A DNA stretch of 38,958 nucleotides. Origin: a virus. This document shows positions 17,638 through 26,898 of this stretch, in pieces. The notes below the pieces were generated by a model. The model ran no database searches, was not told where the DNA came from, and was given only the letters and a program-made list of their open reading frames with translations. The position numbers and the translations under genes were made by a program. Position 1 is the stretch's first letter; each line of letters opens with the position of its first letter. Location of the stretch: positions 1-38,958 of the IMG/VR virus record IMGVR_UViG_3300042905_006261; one strand, given 5' to 3'.

Positions 17638-19709
17638 ATAAGCCCCAGCTTGCGTTCGGTGGTTGCCACCCGTTGTTCCGCCCAGCGCAGCAGGTCAGCG
17701 TTCGTTTTGATTCCTTCAAGGAACGGGTTCGCTTTGATGACGGTGTTTGCCCATCCCTTTTTGACGGTGTTGAGTGTTTCGCGGAAATCCGCGTCTGGGT
17801 TTTGCAGGATGCGCGGTCCAATGCCGATGCCTTGGAAGTAGACCACATAGGTTTCCGCGGGCGTCGGCTCGCGTCCCAATGCTTTTTTTGCCACCTCTTG
17901 GTTTTCGCGCACCTTGGCAAGCCCCTGCTCGATGCCGTTTCCTCCATACCTTTTGCGGTCCCCGTCGAGGAACTGGAACACGCCGCGGGCGGTGGATGTG
18001 GATGATTTGGTGTTCGGGTTGAATCCCGATTCCATGTAAGCGATGACGCTTGCCAAACGCGGGTCTGTGCCGGTGCGCTCTGCCGCGGTCTGGATGTTCC
18101 GCGCCACCTGTGACGCCACGCCGGACAAACCGGCAAACATTGCGCCCGTGCGGTTCTGCGCCTGCGAAAACCAAGTGGACGGTGAAAACAGGTCGAATTC
18201 CTTCTTCTTGAAAAACTCCCCTGCCGCGCCCTTGGTCTTTCCGTTGATGTGTTCCAGAAACTGCCGACGCGCCTCGACCGGCGTGATGTTCGGGTCTTTC
18301 TTCAGCAAATCGTCAATGAAAGTCCGGACCTCCGACGCTTTCGTTTCGACCGCGTTGTATTTTTCCCAATCCTTCGGCTTGCCGGTTTTTTCATCTGTGC
18401 CTCCATCGTCGCCCAGAATGCCCCACTTGCGGAGGTTGCCGGTCAAATCAGCAAGGTCGCTTTTGATATCGTCGCGGACCGTGCGCCCTTTGGTCCGGCG
18501 TTCGGAAAGCGTGTCGAAGAAGATTTGCCATTCACCGGCAGGCATCTTGCTTTTTACTTCTTGCCGCAACTGCCGGTATTGCTCTTCGTCCAAATCCGTC
18601 GCCGGATCGTAGTTTGCCATTTTGCTGTAAAGTTCGCGCTGCGCTTGCAGGAACTCCCCGCGCCCTTGGGGTGTCGCTTGATACATGACGCCGCGGTTTT
18701 GAACCATCTGCTGGATTTCCGTTTCCGGCAGTCGAATGCTTTCCGCTATAGAACGGATTTGTTCCGGAGTCGTGTTGACCGGCTCGCGGATGATCATGTT
18801 GTCGATTGCCTCGCGCCCTTCGCGTTGGATCGTGCGGACCTGTGCGTTCGACGCTTCAAACGCCGATGTCAGTTGTTGCGGCGACATATTCGGGAACAGG
18901 TCGCTTTTGCCTTTGCCCATCGCTTCGGCAAAATGGGATTTTGCCTCAAACGCATCTGTGTTGACGAAATTCTGGATTGCCTGCGCGTCCATCTTTTTCA
19001 TGCGCTCCACCTCTGCCTGTTGCAGTTGACCCTTGGTGATAAGACCAAGGTGGTTTCGGCGGGCGTCGATAGCCGCGGCAGCTTCCCAGTTGCCTTGGTA
19101 TTCCAACTGATCGCGCTGTGCCACCAGCGCATCGTCGGTTTCCTGCATCATCTGCTTGTCGGCGCGGAGGCGGGTGTTGACCGTGTGCTTCATCAGTTGC
19201 CCGTCTATGGCAACTTGCATTTTGGCTTTGCCATTGTTGCTGATGGGCAACGCTCCGATCTCTTTCACCAGTTTTGGAACTACCTTGTCTTTCCATTCCG
19301 GCATCCATTCGGACGCCGGTCGCGATGACATTTTGTCGGCAAATTCGGAATACCGTTCGTCCACCATGTTGCCCGCTTTGGCAATCGCGCCTTCATCCTG
19401 CACCTTTTGCAGATTCATAGCGTAGTCGCCCATCATCGACGCAATCGCCATGCCACGCTCGCCAAGGTTCGCCACCGATCCCCACATCCGGTCCACAAAT
19501 TCCGCGGTGCGGAAGAACGGTTCGGGAATGGGTGCTTGCAGCAGTTCCGCGGCGGACCCAATCATCCGGCTTGCGTTGCTGAAATCCGGACCGCGGACGG
19601 TCGGTGTTGCGTATCCACCGCCGGAAGGCATTCCCATTGCGGGGATGTCCCCCATGTTTGGGACAAGGTTTGGCGCGTTCGGAATTTGGGTGATCGGGAC
19701 AGCGGGCAT
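17634..19709 (-). CDS. Internal virion protein with lytic transglycosylase domain
   Basis: 691 residues. The N-terminal 500 are mostly helical and charged, as in gp15/gp16-type ejection proteins. The C-terminal domain, from about residue 540, carries the SLT signature: catalytic Glu near residue 557 in YMESGFNP, then TARGVFQF, and a later VVYFQGIGIGP. In virions such domains open the peptidoglycan during DNA entry. It starts two bases after the stop of the gp14-like gene and its own stop overlaps the giant protein gene (ATGA), consistent with all three forming the internal core. No signal peptide is present, so a lysis-time role is unlikely. Confidence 0.88.
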   Translation of the reverse strand: MPAVPITQIPNAPNLVPNMGDIPAMGMPSGGGYATPTVRGPDFSNASRMIGSAAELLQAPIPEPFFRTAEFVDRMWGSVANLGERGMAIASMMGDYAMNLQKVQDEGAIAKAGNMVDERYSEFADKMSSRPASEWMPEWKDKVVPKLVKEIGALPISNNGKAKMQVAIDGQLMKHTVNTRLRADKQMMQETDDALVAQRDQLEYQGNWEAAAAIDARRNHLGLITKGQLQQAEVERMKKMDAQAIQNFVNTDAFEAKSHFAEAMGKGKSDLFPNMSPQQLTSAFEASNAQVRTIQREGREAIDNMIIREPVNTTPEQIRSIAESIRLPETEIQQMVQNRGVMYQATPQGRGEFLQAQRELYSKMANYDPATDLDEEQYRQLRQEVKSKMPAGEWQIFFDTLSERRTKGRTVRDDIKSDLADLTGNLRKWGILGDDGGTDEKTGKPKDWEKYNAVETKASEVRTFIDDLLKKDPNITPVEARRQFLEHINGKTKGAAGEFFKKKEFDLFSPSTWFSQAQNRTGAMFAGLSGVASQVARNIQTAAERTGTDPRLASVIAYMESGFNPNTKSSTSTARGVFQFLDGDRKRYGGNGIEQGLAKVRENQEVAKKALGREPTPAETYVVYFQGIGIGPRILQNPDADFRETLNTVKKGWANTVIKANPFLEGIKTNADLLRWAEQRVATTERKLGLI

Positions 19710-19711
19710 GG

Positions 19712-20695
19712 TTATCCGTAAAGGTTGTAAGTGTTGTAGGTGTTTCCGGTGGTTCCGGTCCGTCCCGCGCCATAATAACTTGCGCCCATGTATGCGGCAG
19801 ACCCAAGTCCTTGAATTCCGCTGCCCACGGCATTGATTGTTGAGGCTTGCGAAGCGTAGCGTCCCTCCATGATTGTTGCTCCTGCTCGTTGCATTCCCAA
19901 TTGCAGTTCCTGCTGGATAAGCCCGCGTTGCTGGACAATTGCGCTTCCGGCGTATAGTGCTGCCGCCCGCTCGTAGCTCGCCACTTGGTAGTCGAGCGCA
20001 AACATCTGCTGTTCGGTCTGGGATTTGAGTGCCATGACTTCGGCGTCCATTTTTTCAAACTGGGTTCCCCACAGGGTCACGCGGGACCGGTAATCCTTGA
20101 TCCTCGCTTCCTGCTGCTTTGCCTGCACCAACAAGTCGGATTCGTATTTCATGTCGGCAATGGTCAGTTCGGCAATTGCCGCGGCTTGCCCTTGGATGAA
20201 CAGCGGTGTGCCTTCGGTTGTGATATCAGAACGGGTGCGTTTGGCGCGAAGCGCGGCAAGTGCCTTGTCGTTCATTTCTCGCTGGCGACGGATGCGTTCC
20301 CTCGCCTGCCCTTCGATCAATGATGCCTCGCGCTCGTTTGCCTGTGCGTTGCGCTGTTCGGCAAGCGCGTTGTTCTGGATGGCGGAAATCTTCGCTTGTG
20401 ATGCCCGTTGGTTGAGTAACCCGATTTGCCGCGAATTAAACGCATTGGTCGCCGCGGCTTGCATTGCCGCCTGCGCCTGCTGCTGCGCCAGTTGATTCTG
20501 ACGCTGCATGATGTCGTTCTGGATCATCGCATTGTTGTATGCGATTTGCGCGGCTTGCTGCTGAATGCGGGCGTTGTATGCCGCCATCTGTTGCGCGGCT
20601 TGGGCTTGCTGCATTTGCCCGTAGACGGTCACGCCGGTCGAAACCAGCGTGGTCGTGATTGCCATAATGGCTAAATATTCAGCACCTGTTCCCAT
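19712..20695 (-). CDS. Internal virion protein (T7 gp14-like)
   Basis: 327 residues. A hydrophobic start (EYLAIMAITTTLVSTGVTVYG) is followed by a long Gln/Ala-rich helical region and a Gly/Tyr/Thr-rich C-terminus. This profile is typical of podoviral gp14-like core proteins, which insert in the outer membrane during ejection. The start at 20695 has a strong Shine-Dalgarno site, GGAGG, six bases upstream, inside the 3' end of the acetyltransferase-like gene, which it overlaps by 17 bases. Position between nozzle and transglycosylase genes supports the call. Confidence 0.8.
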   Translation of the reverse strand: MGTGAEYLAIMAITTTLVSTGVTVYGQMQQAQAAQQMAAYNARIQQQAAQIAYNNAMIQNDIMQRQNQLAQQQAQAAMQAAATNAFNSRQIGLLNQRASQAKISAIQNNALAEQRNAQANEREASLIEGQARERIRRQREMNDKALAALRAKRTRSDITTEGTPLFIQGQAAAIAELTIADMKYESDLLVQAKQQEARIKDYRSRVTLWGTQFEKMDAEVMALKSQTEQQMFALDYQVASYERAAALYAGSAIVQQRGLIQQELQLGMQRAGATIMEGRYASQASTINAVGSGIQGLGSAAYMGASYYGAGRTGTTGNTYNTYNLYG

Positions 20696-21125
20696 CGTCT
20701 TCCTCCTTTTTCAGACCGGTTGGAGCAAACATGGTGGTCATGTTTTCCATGTCTGGAATAAATCCTTCGCGCTTGAGATAGCGGGCAATTGCCGGATGCG
20801 TCGTGACACGCATCATGCCGTAGTTGTTTGCCGCTGCCGCTTTTTTCATAAACTCCAAAAGGTGCAACAGCGCGGAAACGCTGTCTTTGAGCGGCAGGGC
20901 GGGCTTGGTTGTCGGGTATTCCGCCCAGCAGACCCCAACGGAATTGTCCATGTAGAGGAACAGCAAAGCGATGTCTTCCCCGTCCTTTTGCGCCACCGCG
21001 CCCAGCATAGGCAACATGGTTTGCGGAGGTGGCGGTTTTCCATGCTCCCACGACCAATCGTTCAACAATTCGTAGTCTTTGGTGTGGTCGAAAAACCGGA
21101 GGTTGTATTGCTGGGTGGTTTTCAC
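20679..21125 (-). CDS. GNAT-like acetyltransferase fold virion protein
   Basis: 148 residues from GTG at 21125. The pattern of LLFLYMDNSVGVCWAEYP, a helix, then HPAIARYLKREGFIPDM resembles the C-terminal half of GNAT proteins. In T7-like genomes a small protein of this kind lies between the tail nozzle and internal core genes (gp13 position). A full acetyl-CoA loop (Q/RxxGxG/A) is not visible, so activity is doubtful. The start codon directly abuts an exact copy of the 14-base dispersed word, which is the whole intergenic gap (21126-21139). Confidence 0.7.
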   Translation of the reverse strand: MKTTQQYNLRFFDHTKDYELLNDWSWEHGKPPPPQTMLPMLGAVAQKDGEDIALLFLYMDNSVGVCWAEYPTTKPALPLKDSVSALLHLLEFMKKAAAANNYGMMRVTTHPAIARYLKREGFIPDMENMTTMFAPTGLKKEEDDGNRC

Positions 21126-21139
21126 GGTTTAGTCAAAAA
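21126..21139 (+). repeat. Dispersed 14-base word, exact copy filling a whole intergenic gap
   Basis: The stop of the nozzle gene ends at 21140 and the GTG of the acetyltransferase-like gene begins at 21125, so the 14 bases between them are exactly the word. Confidence 0.9.
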
Positions 21140-24022
21140 TCAGTCACCATAGAAATCGAGTTTGGCGACGATTGCCAAGACGGAAAGCGGGTAAGGTTGT
21201 TCCTGTTTTACATAAACGGGAACCGCGGCGTCGTAGCCGGACGCGGTGACCACTTCGATGTCTCCCGAATAAACCGGCGGGGAAGAATCCATAGGGTCAG
21301 TAAAATCACGCGGGTAAAGCCACAACCACTCTGTTCCATCCGTTGATACCTGCCCGCCCAGCGATTTGTTGACCGAAACGACCATTCGATGGATGCGTTT
21401 TTTCCTGCCACGGGAAGTGCCGTCTTGCAGGTTGTTCACATCGATAGTCATGGGTTGCAATGTTGAAGAAAACGGCAAACCGGCAAGCACAACGCTGGCG
21501 GGTTTGTCCAAAGTAATTTGCCCGCCGGTCACGGTCTGCGAACCTTGTGCCGCACCGTTTGCCAGCACCGAAACTTGTTTTCCTTCAAGATGCGACAAAC
21601 CGGTCATGGTAGCGGATGCCGCTCCGATGCGCCGGACCGCGCAATCGAGATACCACCAGTTGTTTTTGTTCTGCGCCTCAAATTCCTCCCGCGCTGTGAC
21701 GAAAAACCTTTCGATATATCGCACAGTTTGACCATTGACCGTGCGCCGGACGGCAAGCCAAATTTCGTCGCTGGTTCCCAATCCGTAAATGCTGGCAACG
21801 CTTTCAAAAGCTCCATCTGTGGTGTGCCTGTGCCATCCCACGACCTGCTGATCTCGCTCGTAGGTCATTCCGATAAGTTGCCCGTCGCCGCGGATCGCCC
21901 AGTAAATAGCATCGTTCTGTTGCTGGTAGTCGGCTTCGACAATCTCGTCTTTGGTGATGTGTTCCGCCAACACGGTGAGGTCCGGAGCCACCCACCCGTC
22001 GCGGTCGAGAACATAGGTCAATTCGCGCAGTTTGCGCCCCTGCCGTTGAACGAACAGCATCACATCGTTGATGGTCGCCGCGGGCAGGTATTTGCTGCCG
22101 TAGGCGGACTGCTTTTGCGCGGTCACATTGAGCGGGGTGATGCCTTCGTCGGGATTGGACGATCCCAGCGTCCATTCGTTGCCGCTGGTCCCGATCATCA
22201 ACTTGTCCTGTGATTCCATCCAATTGATGCGGTTTGCCTCTTTGGATGAAAGCGTGATGAAAATTCCAGCGTCGGCGTTGTCGCTGATCCGCATATTCTC
22301 AAAATCGTCCACAATTGACGCCCAGAGCGATTGCGGGCGTGAGGAGGTTCCGCCAAACCAAATGCGGGATTCATGCAGCATGACCGTGCGCGGAAACCCG
22401 CGGTGCTGGGACCATGCGCCTTCTGACCAGTTTTTCGTCGCGGTCGTTTTGGCTACGGGATTGACTACATTGACTACAACCTGCGTCGGGTTTGTGTAGC
22501 CGGTCACTCTCACAATGCCATATTGGACATTGTTCAACGCTTCCAATCGCGCCACACGGGTTTCATAATTGACCGGCGTCCAGTATTTCGCGTTAAACGG
22601 AGTAAAGTCTATAGGTTCCCAATAAGCAAAATTGGTTGGTCTGTAGTCGATTTTTTCCAACCGATTCATTTCGTAATCCGCTTCCTGTGGTGTGTTGGAA
22701 GACAGCATTTGAATGTCGTTGTCTTGTCGCGCAGCACTATAGCTTTTGCTCGGTCCAAACACAGTAGTCACGACACGCCAAAATGCCGATGTGCCTGCAT
22801 TTTCTTGGACAATTTGGTTGGCAAATTTGTCAGCAGAAGGAAATGTGCCACTCCAAGGTGAACGAACTGCCGCGTATGCCGTGTGGCAGCGAAAAACAAA
22901 ACCCTCTTGCTCTGTTGGGCAGCGAAATTGTGTTCCTACAGCGACAGTTGTGTTGTTGGTATAATCAACCGTCGCATTAGTGTGTGTTTTAATACACTTG
23001 TAGGTTTTTGTGTTGTAGGTGACAAAACTTCCTTCTGTATAAGTTGCCTGCGAAGACCAAGCTGGAGCAATGTTGTTGTGAGCAAGAACGCATCGATAGA
23101 CATTGTTTTCATAAACGCGAATGTCATCTTTTGCGTAAGTGGCATTTGTAGCCCAAGCCGGACCGGTTGTGTAATCGGCAATGCGGATGCGAAGCAGCAC
23201 TTCCTTGTCTGTCTTGCCCGCGGTGGTGAGATTGCGTTCCGCCGCGCCTTTGTAGTTGCGGATGGTTTGCCATGTCGCTCCGTCGTCCTCGGACTGTTCG
23301 ATGGTCAACAGCGCGGACCAGATGCCCGATGTTGAAAACTCCCAATCACCAAACACGGCAAGGGACGCGCTGGTTCCGTTTGCATCGATGTTTCGCTCGA
23401 CATAGGACGCTTCCATGTCGTGTCCAATCTGCCAGTAGCTTCCAACATGACCGGCATTGAAGGTCGCCGCGGACGCGGTCATGGTGCGGTTGTTGCCGGT
23501 CGTGTGGCTAACGGTCAGCGTGGTGTCGCCAAGGTTTTCTTCCAGCAGAGCGGGGTATGTCCAATCCACCTCTGCCAGCGTCCAATTGTTGTCGGCAATG
23601 CGGGACAATTTGTGCGGAGCGACATCCGGATGCGTCAGATACATGATGTCGTTGATCTGGACGAACTGCACTTCGCGCAGTTGGTCTTCGGTGAACGGAC
23701 TGACCCGCTCAAGAACCGCCCCACCGCCGGTTAGCACCGGCACACCGTTTGACCAGAAACGAATGTATTGGTCGCCTAATTCTAAAACAAAGCGGGTCGT
23801 GGTCGAAAAGTTAAACCCGATCAAACGGCAACGCCGGTCGGAAAATTTTGCGGCTCCAAGGTATTCGGTCCCCGCCCTCCGGACCACTCCCCCGTAAGGA
23901 AGGATGATGAAATTCTCCAGCGTCTTGCATCCGTTCTTGTATTTTTCGACATCGCTCCGCGCATCCATGTAGGGCGAGAGTTCGCCTGCGTTGAACGAAT
24001 TGGTGAGTGCGCTGACCGGCAT
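21140..24022 (-). CDS. Tail nozzle protein (T7 gp12-like)
   Basis: 960 residues. The opening (TNSFNAGELSPYMDARSD, TLENFIILPYGGVVRRAG) is the standard start of podoviral tail-tube B/nozzle proteins, which form the distal end of the short tail and bind the fibre or spike. Near residues 285-345 lie two repeats of the form YxxxDxVxYxxxxYxCxxxH (ENNVYRCVLAH, NTKTYKCIKTH), resembling carbohydrate-binding modules of family 5/12, followed by two similar cysteine-containing segments; these are not usual in T7 gp12. The gene overlaps the gp11-like gene (TGATG). The insert region (about 22.6-23.1 kb) is richer in A+T than the flanks. Confidence 0.88.
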   Translation of the reverse strand: MPVSALTNSFNAGELSPYMDARSDVEKYKNGCKTLENFIILPYGGVVRRAGTEYLGAAKFSDRRCRLIGFNFSTTTRFVLELGDQYIRFWSNGVPVLTGGGAVLERVSPFTEDQLREVQFVQINDIMYLTHPDVAPHKLSRIADNNWTLAEVDWTYPALLEENLGDTTLTVSHTTGNNRTMTASAATFNAGHVGSYWQIGHDMEASYVERNIDANGTSASLAVFGDWEFSTSGIWSALLTIEQSEDDGATWQTIRNYKGAAERNLTTAGKTDKEVLLRIRIADYTTGPAWATNATYAKDDIRVYENNVYRCVLAHNNIAPAWSSQATYTEGSFVTYNTKTYKCIKTHTNATVDYTNNTTVAVGTQFRCPTEQEGFVFRCHTAYAAVRSPWSGTFPSADKFANQIVQENAGTSAFWRVVTTVFGPSKSYSAARQDNDIQMLSSNTPQEADYEMNRLEKIDYRPTNFAYWEPIDFTPFNAKYWTPVNYETRVARLEALNNVQYGIVRVTGYTNPTQVVVNVVNPVAKTTATKNWSEGAWSQHRGFPRTVMLHESRIWFGGTSSRPQSLWASIVDDFENMRISDNADAGIFITLSSKEANRINWMESQDKLMIGTSGNEWTLGSSNPDEGITPLNVTAQKQSAYGSKYLPAATINDVMLFVQRQGRKLRELTYVLDRDGWVAPDLTVLAEHITKDEIVEADYQQQNDAIYWAIRGDGQLIGMTYERDQQVVGWHRHTTDGAFESVASIYGLGTSDEIWLAVRRTVNGQTVRYIERFFVTAREEFEAQNKNNWWYLDCAVRRIGAASATMTGLSHLEGKQVSVLANGAAQGSQTVTGGQITLDKPASVVLAGLPFSSTLQPMTIDVNNLQDGTSRGRKKRIHRMVVSVNKSLGGQVSTDGTEWLWLYPRDFTDPMDSSPPVYSGDIEVVTASGYDAAVPVYVKQEQPYPLSVLAIVAKLDFYGD

Positions 24023-24621
24023 CAGAATCCTCCGGTCTGGCGTGAACGGACAAGGTCGCTATCGACCCATGCCACGCGGCGTTTCCGGCGATCCTCAAAG
24101 ACATCAAGCAACCGCGCCTTGGGTCCGGTCACGCGGTCGTATTCCTGCATGAGCAAGGTCGGTTGATCGATCCTGCCGGTTAGTGGCGCGGAAAGTTTGG
24201 ACGCAAGTTTGATCGACAAGGCTTCGGCAAAGACCGGCGGGTAGAGCGTCGGGTCGGTGACCCGTGAAATGTAGCGGATTTCCGCGGTCGGAGAGTCGGT
24301 ATGCAGTTGCCCGCCCTCGATCACATAGAATTCCAACGCCCGCGCCGGATCGTAGTTGTTTAGTTGGACAATCCGAATGCAGTCGGTGGGAAGTTGGAAG
24401 GAACATTTCCACTCATAGATGGGAGGGACTGCCAGTTGCGAAAGAACTGCCCTCCGGATCGCGAAATTCCAACTGTGCATTGCCAGCACTTCGTCGCGGG
24501 TCTGGTCGTAAAACCGTTTGGCGAATTGTGCCTGCTTGGCATTGTCATCGAGTGACATGATAGGCGAAATCCCCAATCGTCCCAGAGCGTCGTTGGCAAT
24601 GTCAGTTTCGGATGCAGGCAT
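24022..24621 (-). CDS. Tail tubular protein A (T7 gp11-like gatekeeper)
   Basis: 199 residues, the normal size of gp11-like adaptors that sit between portal and nozzle. The N-terminus (SETDIANDALGRLGISP) and the RDEVLAMHSWNFAIRRA segment are typical. It follows the major capsid protein after a terminator-like hairpin, whose T-rich tail runs to its start codon. It overlaps the nozzle gene by one base (TGATG), consistent with coupled expression. Confidence 0.88.
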   Translation of the reverse strand: MPASETDIANDALGRLGISPIMSLDDNAKQAQFAKRFYDQTRDEVLAMHSWNFAIRRAVLSQLAVPPIYEWKCSFQLPTDCIRIVQLNNYDPARALEFYVIEGGQLHTDSPTAEIRYISRVTDPTLYPPVFAEALSIKLASKLSAPLTGRIDQPTLLMQEYDRVTGPKARLLDVFEDRRKRRVAWVDSDLVRSRQTGGF

Positions 24622-24661
24622 AAAAAAATAAAAGGGGGTGGCAGACTTTGACCGGTCTGCC
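24622..24661 (-). terminator. Intrinsic terminator after the capsid gene
   Basis: On the minus strand GGCAGAC (24661-24655) pairs perfectly with GTCTGCC (24646-24640) across an eight-base loop. ACCCCC and then TTTTATTTTTTT follow (24633-24622). The spacer between stem and T tract suggests incomplete termination, which would let some transcripts continue into the tail genes and keep capsid expression higher, as in T7 after gene 10. Confidence 0.7.
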
Positions 24662-24675
24662 AGCGGTTGTGAGGA

Positions 24676-25581
24676 TTAAGCCTCGGAGCAAGCGATCTCA
24701 ACGACCTTTGCTTCTTCCATGCGGGTCGCACCCATGCGGGCGACGGTCCGGATTTGCAGACCGTGCGAACGGTCCACGCGGATGTCCACATGGACGCGGC
24801 GTCCGCTGTCGGCGAACTTGAGTCCGGACTTGGCGTAAGCAACAACACGACGGGTCGTGCCGGTTGTGCCAAAGAAGGACTTGTTGGTCCGGCGGAACTT
24901 GAATCCCATGAAGGTGTCGATTTCACCGGCAACCATTGCGCGGACGGTGTTGTAGTCCGCGGAGGTGAGTTGCTCGTCGCGAAGCAAATCTTGGATTTGC
25001 TTGGCAGAAACGACAAGGATGCGCTGATCCTCTTCGTCCACTTCGGCATCATCGAAGAGGAACTTGGCGCGGCGAAGTTTCGCCAGCGTCAAACCGCTTG
25101 CGGCGGCAGTTCCGGTTTCGACATAATCAACGGCAATCTTCTGACCGGCGGGAAGCGCGGTCGAGGTCAGTCCGTCAGCACCTGTGGCAGACGCTCCAAC
25201 CGCGGCGGCAAGCGCGATCTCATCGATCTTGCGAGCGTAGGCGGCGGCGTGTGCGGCGATGAGGTCGCTGTTGGGCAGCGAAACTTCGCCAAGGCGCGCC
25301 TCGTCCCACTCATCGAGGATATCCGCCTTCTCGTAATTGAGCGCGGTGATCCAGCGTTTGGCGAGCGGGGTGTCGGTGATGTTGGTTTCGCCAGCACGAA
25401 CCGTGATTTGGGTCATGTTGACCGGAGCGATTTGGTTGTAAGACTTCTTCTCTCCGGTGAAGTTGTCGATGTTGAGAAACTCGCGCAGCTTGGAAATTTT
25501 CTGCTGAACAAGGTGTTCCCAGTTGGATGAAAATTCCGTCGTGAAGAACTCCGGAATCTGTGCGTTTACGATAACAGGCAT
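24676..25581 (-). CDS. Major capsid protein
   Basis: 301 residues, within the range of short HK97-fold capsid proteins of Bordetella phage BPP-1-type and related podoviruses. The N-terminal arm (IPEFFTTEFSSNWEHLVQQ, LREFLNIDNFTGEKK) and the ending (RSHGLQIRTVARMGATRM) fit that family as I remember it. It has the strongest ribosome-binding site seen for a virion gene, AAGGAG nine bases before ATG. It lies in a 170-base leader after the scaffold and is followed by a terminator, as expected for the most abundant protein. Confidence 0.88.
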   Translation of the reverse strand: MPVIVNAQIPEFFTTEFSSNWEHLVQQKISKLREFLNIDNFTGEKKSYNQIAPVNMTQITVRAGETNITDTPLAKRWITALNYEKADILDEWDEARLGEVSLPNSDLIAAHAAAYARKIDEIALAAAVGASATGADGLTSTALPAGQKIAVDYVETGTAAASGLTLAKLRRAKFLFDDAEVDEEDQRILVVSAKQIQDLLRDEQLTSADYNTVRAMVAGEIDTFMGFKFRRTNKSFFGTTGTTRRVVAYAKSGLKFADSGRRVHVDIRVDRSHGLQIRTVARMGATRMEEAKVVEIACSEA

Positions 25582-25752
25582 TGTATTACTCCTTTGATTT
25601 TAGGTTGTGGTTTCTGTTTGGTCCCTACGGCAGAGCGATTGTCCCGTTCGGGGTCACCGCTGTCGGGTTTGCCGTTGGGCAGGCTCCACAAGGAGTTGTC
25701 TGCCTACTGCGATGTTTCCGCGTTAGTGGATTCCGCGGGTTTAGTCAAATAA
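25582..25752 (-). promoter_or_regulatory. Capsid gene leader with hairpin and dispersed-word copy
   Basis: This is the longest gap within the structural genes. It holds a one-mismatch copy of the 14-base word (25738-25751) next to the scaffold stop and a hairpin at 25678-25704, with stems GGCAG/CTGCC and CTCC/GGAG. No T tract follows the hairpin, so it is probably an mRNA structure or processing site rather than a terminator. A TTGACT (25748-25743) could act as a -35 box but has no good -10. Capsid genes often have their own promoter; none is proven here. Confidence 0.4.
25738..25751 (+). repeat. Dispersed 14-base word, one mismatch
   Basis: GGTTTAGTCAAATA, directly after the scaffold stop at 25753 and at the head of the capsid gene leader. 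Confidence 0.65.
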
Positions 25753-26595
25753 TTATTTTTGGGCAATCATGCGCCGGACGCGGTCCACGATCTCTGGGTC
25801 GCGTTCATGGTAACGCGCATAGAGCGGGTTGGACGGGTTTTGCATGATGTCTTTTGCCATGTCTTTTCCGCTCGATACGATTGGCGAATCCGCGGTGACG
25901 ATTTTGTCCTCGCTGATTTTTTCCGCTGCCCAGAGCGCAAGCCGGACCGAATCCGGATGCCTCCAGATGGGACTGTCGGTGGAAACGCCCGCGGATTGCG
26001 ACACGCGGGCGGCAAGGTTGATCTTGTCCTTGAACGCCTCCCCGTAGACCTGTTGCAGTTCCTTGCGTCCGTTTTCGACTTCTTGCATTTGCATCTGCTG
26101 GCTTGCCTGCACCATTGCCTGCACCTGTGCCATCTGAAGACCCGCCAGTTCCTTCATCGCCGCGGGCGGGATGTTGTGCTTGTGCGCGATGGTCGATGCC
26201 GCCTTGGCGAGGTTTTCATCAAAGTGGACGCCTTCGGGCATCTGCTCCGGTTTGAGTGTCTGGACATAGGTGTCGGGACTGTCCGGCACACCCAATGCCT
26301 TCCGGAATGCAGCAACCTCTTCCGGCGTGGATTTTTCGTTCGGGACCACCACCGCTTGCGCCTTCTTGCCCAGCAACTGCTCCAGACCCGTGTAGGATTT
26401 GGCAAGGGATTCGTAGTCGGGTTTGCCCTGCCTCCAGAATTTGTCGGGCATCCATTCGGGACGCTCCGCGGGGTCGGTGATCGTTTGCTGTGCGTCTGAT
26501 TGCGTCTGCTGTGCAGATGCAAACAGGTTGTCGGCAGGCGCGGCATTGCTGCTTGCGCCCGTGTCGGCGGTTTCTGTGGTGGTTGCTGTATCCAT
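25753..26595 (-). CDS. Capsid assembly scaffolding protein
   Basis: 280 residues: a low-complexity acidic N-terminus, EWMPDKFWRQGKPDYESLAKSY, then PEEVAAFRKALGVPDSPDTY, a Gln/Met-rich helix and a charged C-terminus. This arrangement is standard for podoviral gp9-like scaffolds, which guide capsid assembly and leave before DNA packaging. It lies between the portal/Bbp19 genes and the capsid gene, the expected order. Confidence 0.85.
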   Translation of the reverse strand: MDTATTTETADTGASSNAAPADNLFASAQQTQSDAQQTITDPAERPEWMPDKFWRQGKPDYESLAKSYTGLEQLLGKKAQAVVVPNEKSTPEEVAAFRKALGVPDSPDTYVQTLKPEQMPEGVHFDENLAKAASTIAHKHNIPPAAMKELAGLQMAQVQAMVQASQQMQMQEVENGRKELQQVYGEAFKDKINLAARVSQSAGVSTDSPIWRHPDSVRLALWAAEKISEDKIVTADSPIVSSGKDMAKDIMQNPSNPLYARYHERDPEIVDRVRRMIAQK

Positions 26596-26607
26596 ATAAA
26601 AAATCGT

Positions 26608-26898
26608 TTATCGAACGACGGTCACATCCGGCGCGGTGACATCCCCATCCGGAACCGCGGACTCGCCCAGTTTGTGTTCGATGAAAAGCAGGACTTCGCG
26701 CTGACCGTCGCGGATCGCCGCGGCAATGGCATCGAAACGCGGTTGCAGGTTGCGCTCAAAAGCGGGTCGGTCGGTCCGGAAATACTTGTGGAGGTGCGCC
26801 AGCACGACCTTTCCGTCCGGCGTCCCGAAAACGGAATGGTAGGCATTGATGATGCGTTGCCGTTCCTTTGCCGCTGCGACGGATTTGTCTTCGGTCAT
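26608..26898 (-). CDS. Bbp19-like phage protein
   Basis: 96 residues. The segment RIINAYHSVFGTPDGKVVLA followed by a short linker matches a small family found beside portal genes of BPP-1-like podoviruses (Bbp19). Its exact role is not known to me; head assembly is likely from position. It overlaps the portal stop (ATGA) and ends 12 bases before the scaffold. Confidence 0.75.
   Translation of the reverse strand: MTEDKSVAAAKERQRIINAYHSVFGTPDGKVVLAHLHKYFRTDRPAFERNLQPRFDAIAAAIRDGQREVLLFIEHKLGESAVPDGDVTAPDVTVVR

Noticed and set aside
20679-21125. A toxin-antitoxin or stand-alone acetyltransferase toxin
   Set aside because: The gene is locked between nozzle and internal core genes at the T7 gp13 position and lacks a clear acetyl-CoA loop or an antitoxin partner.
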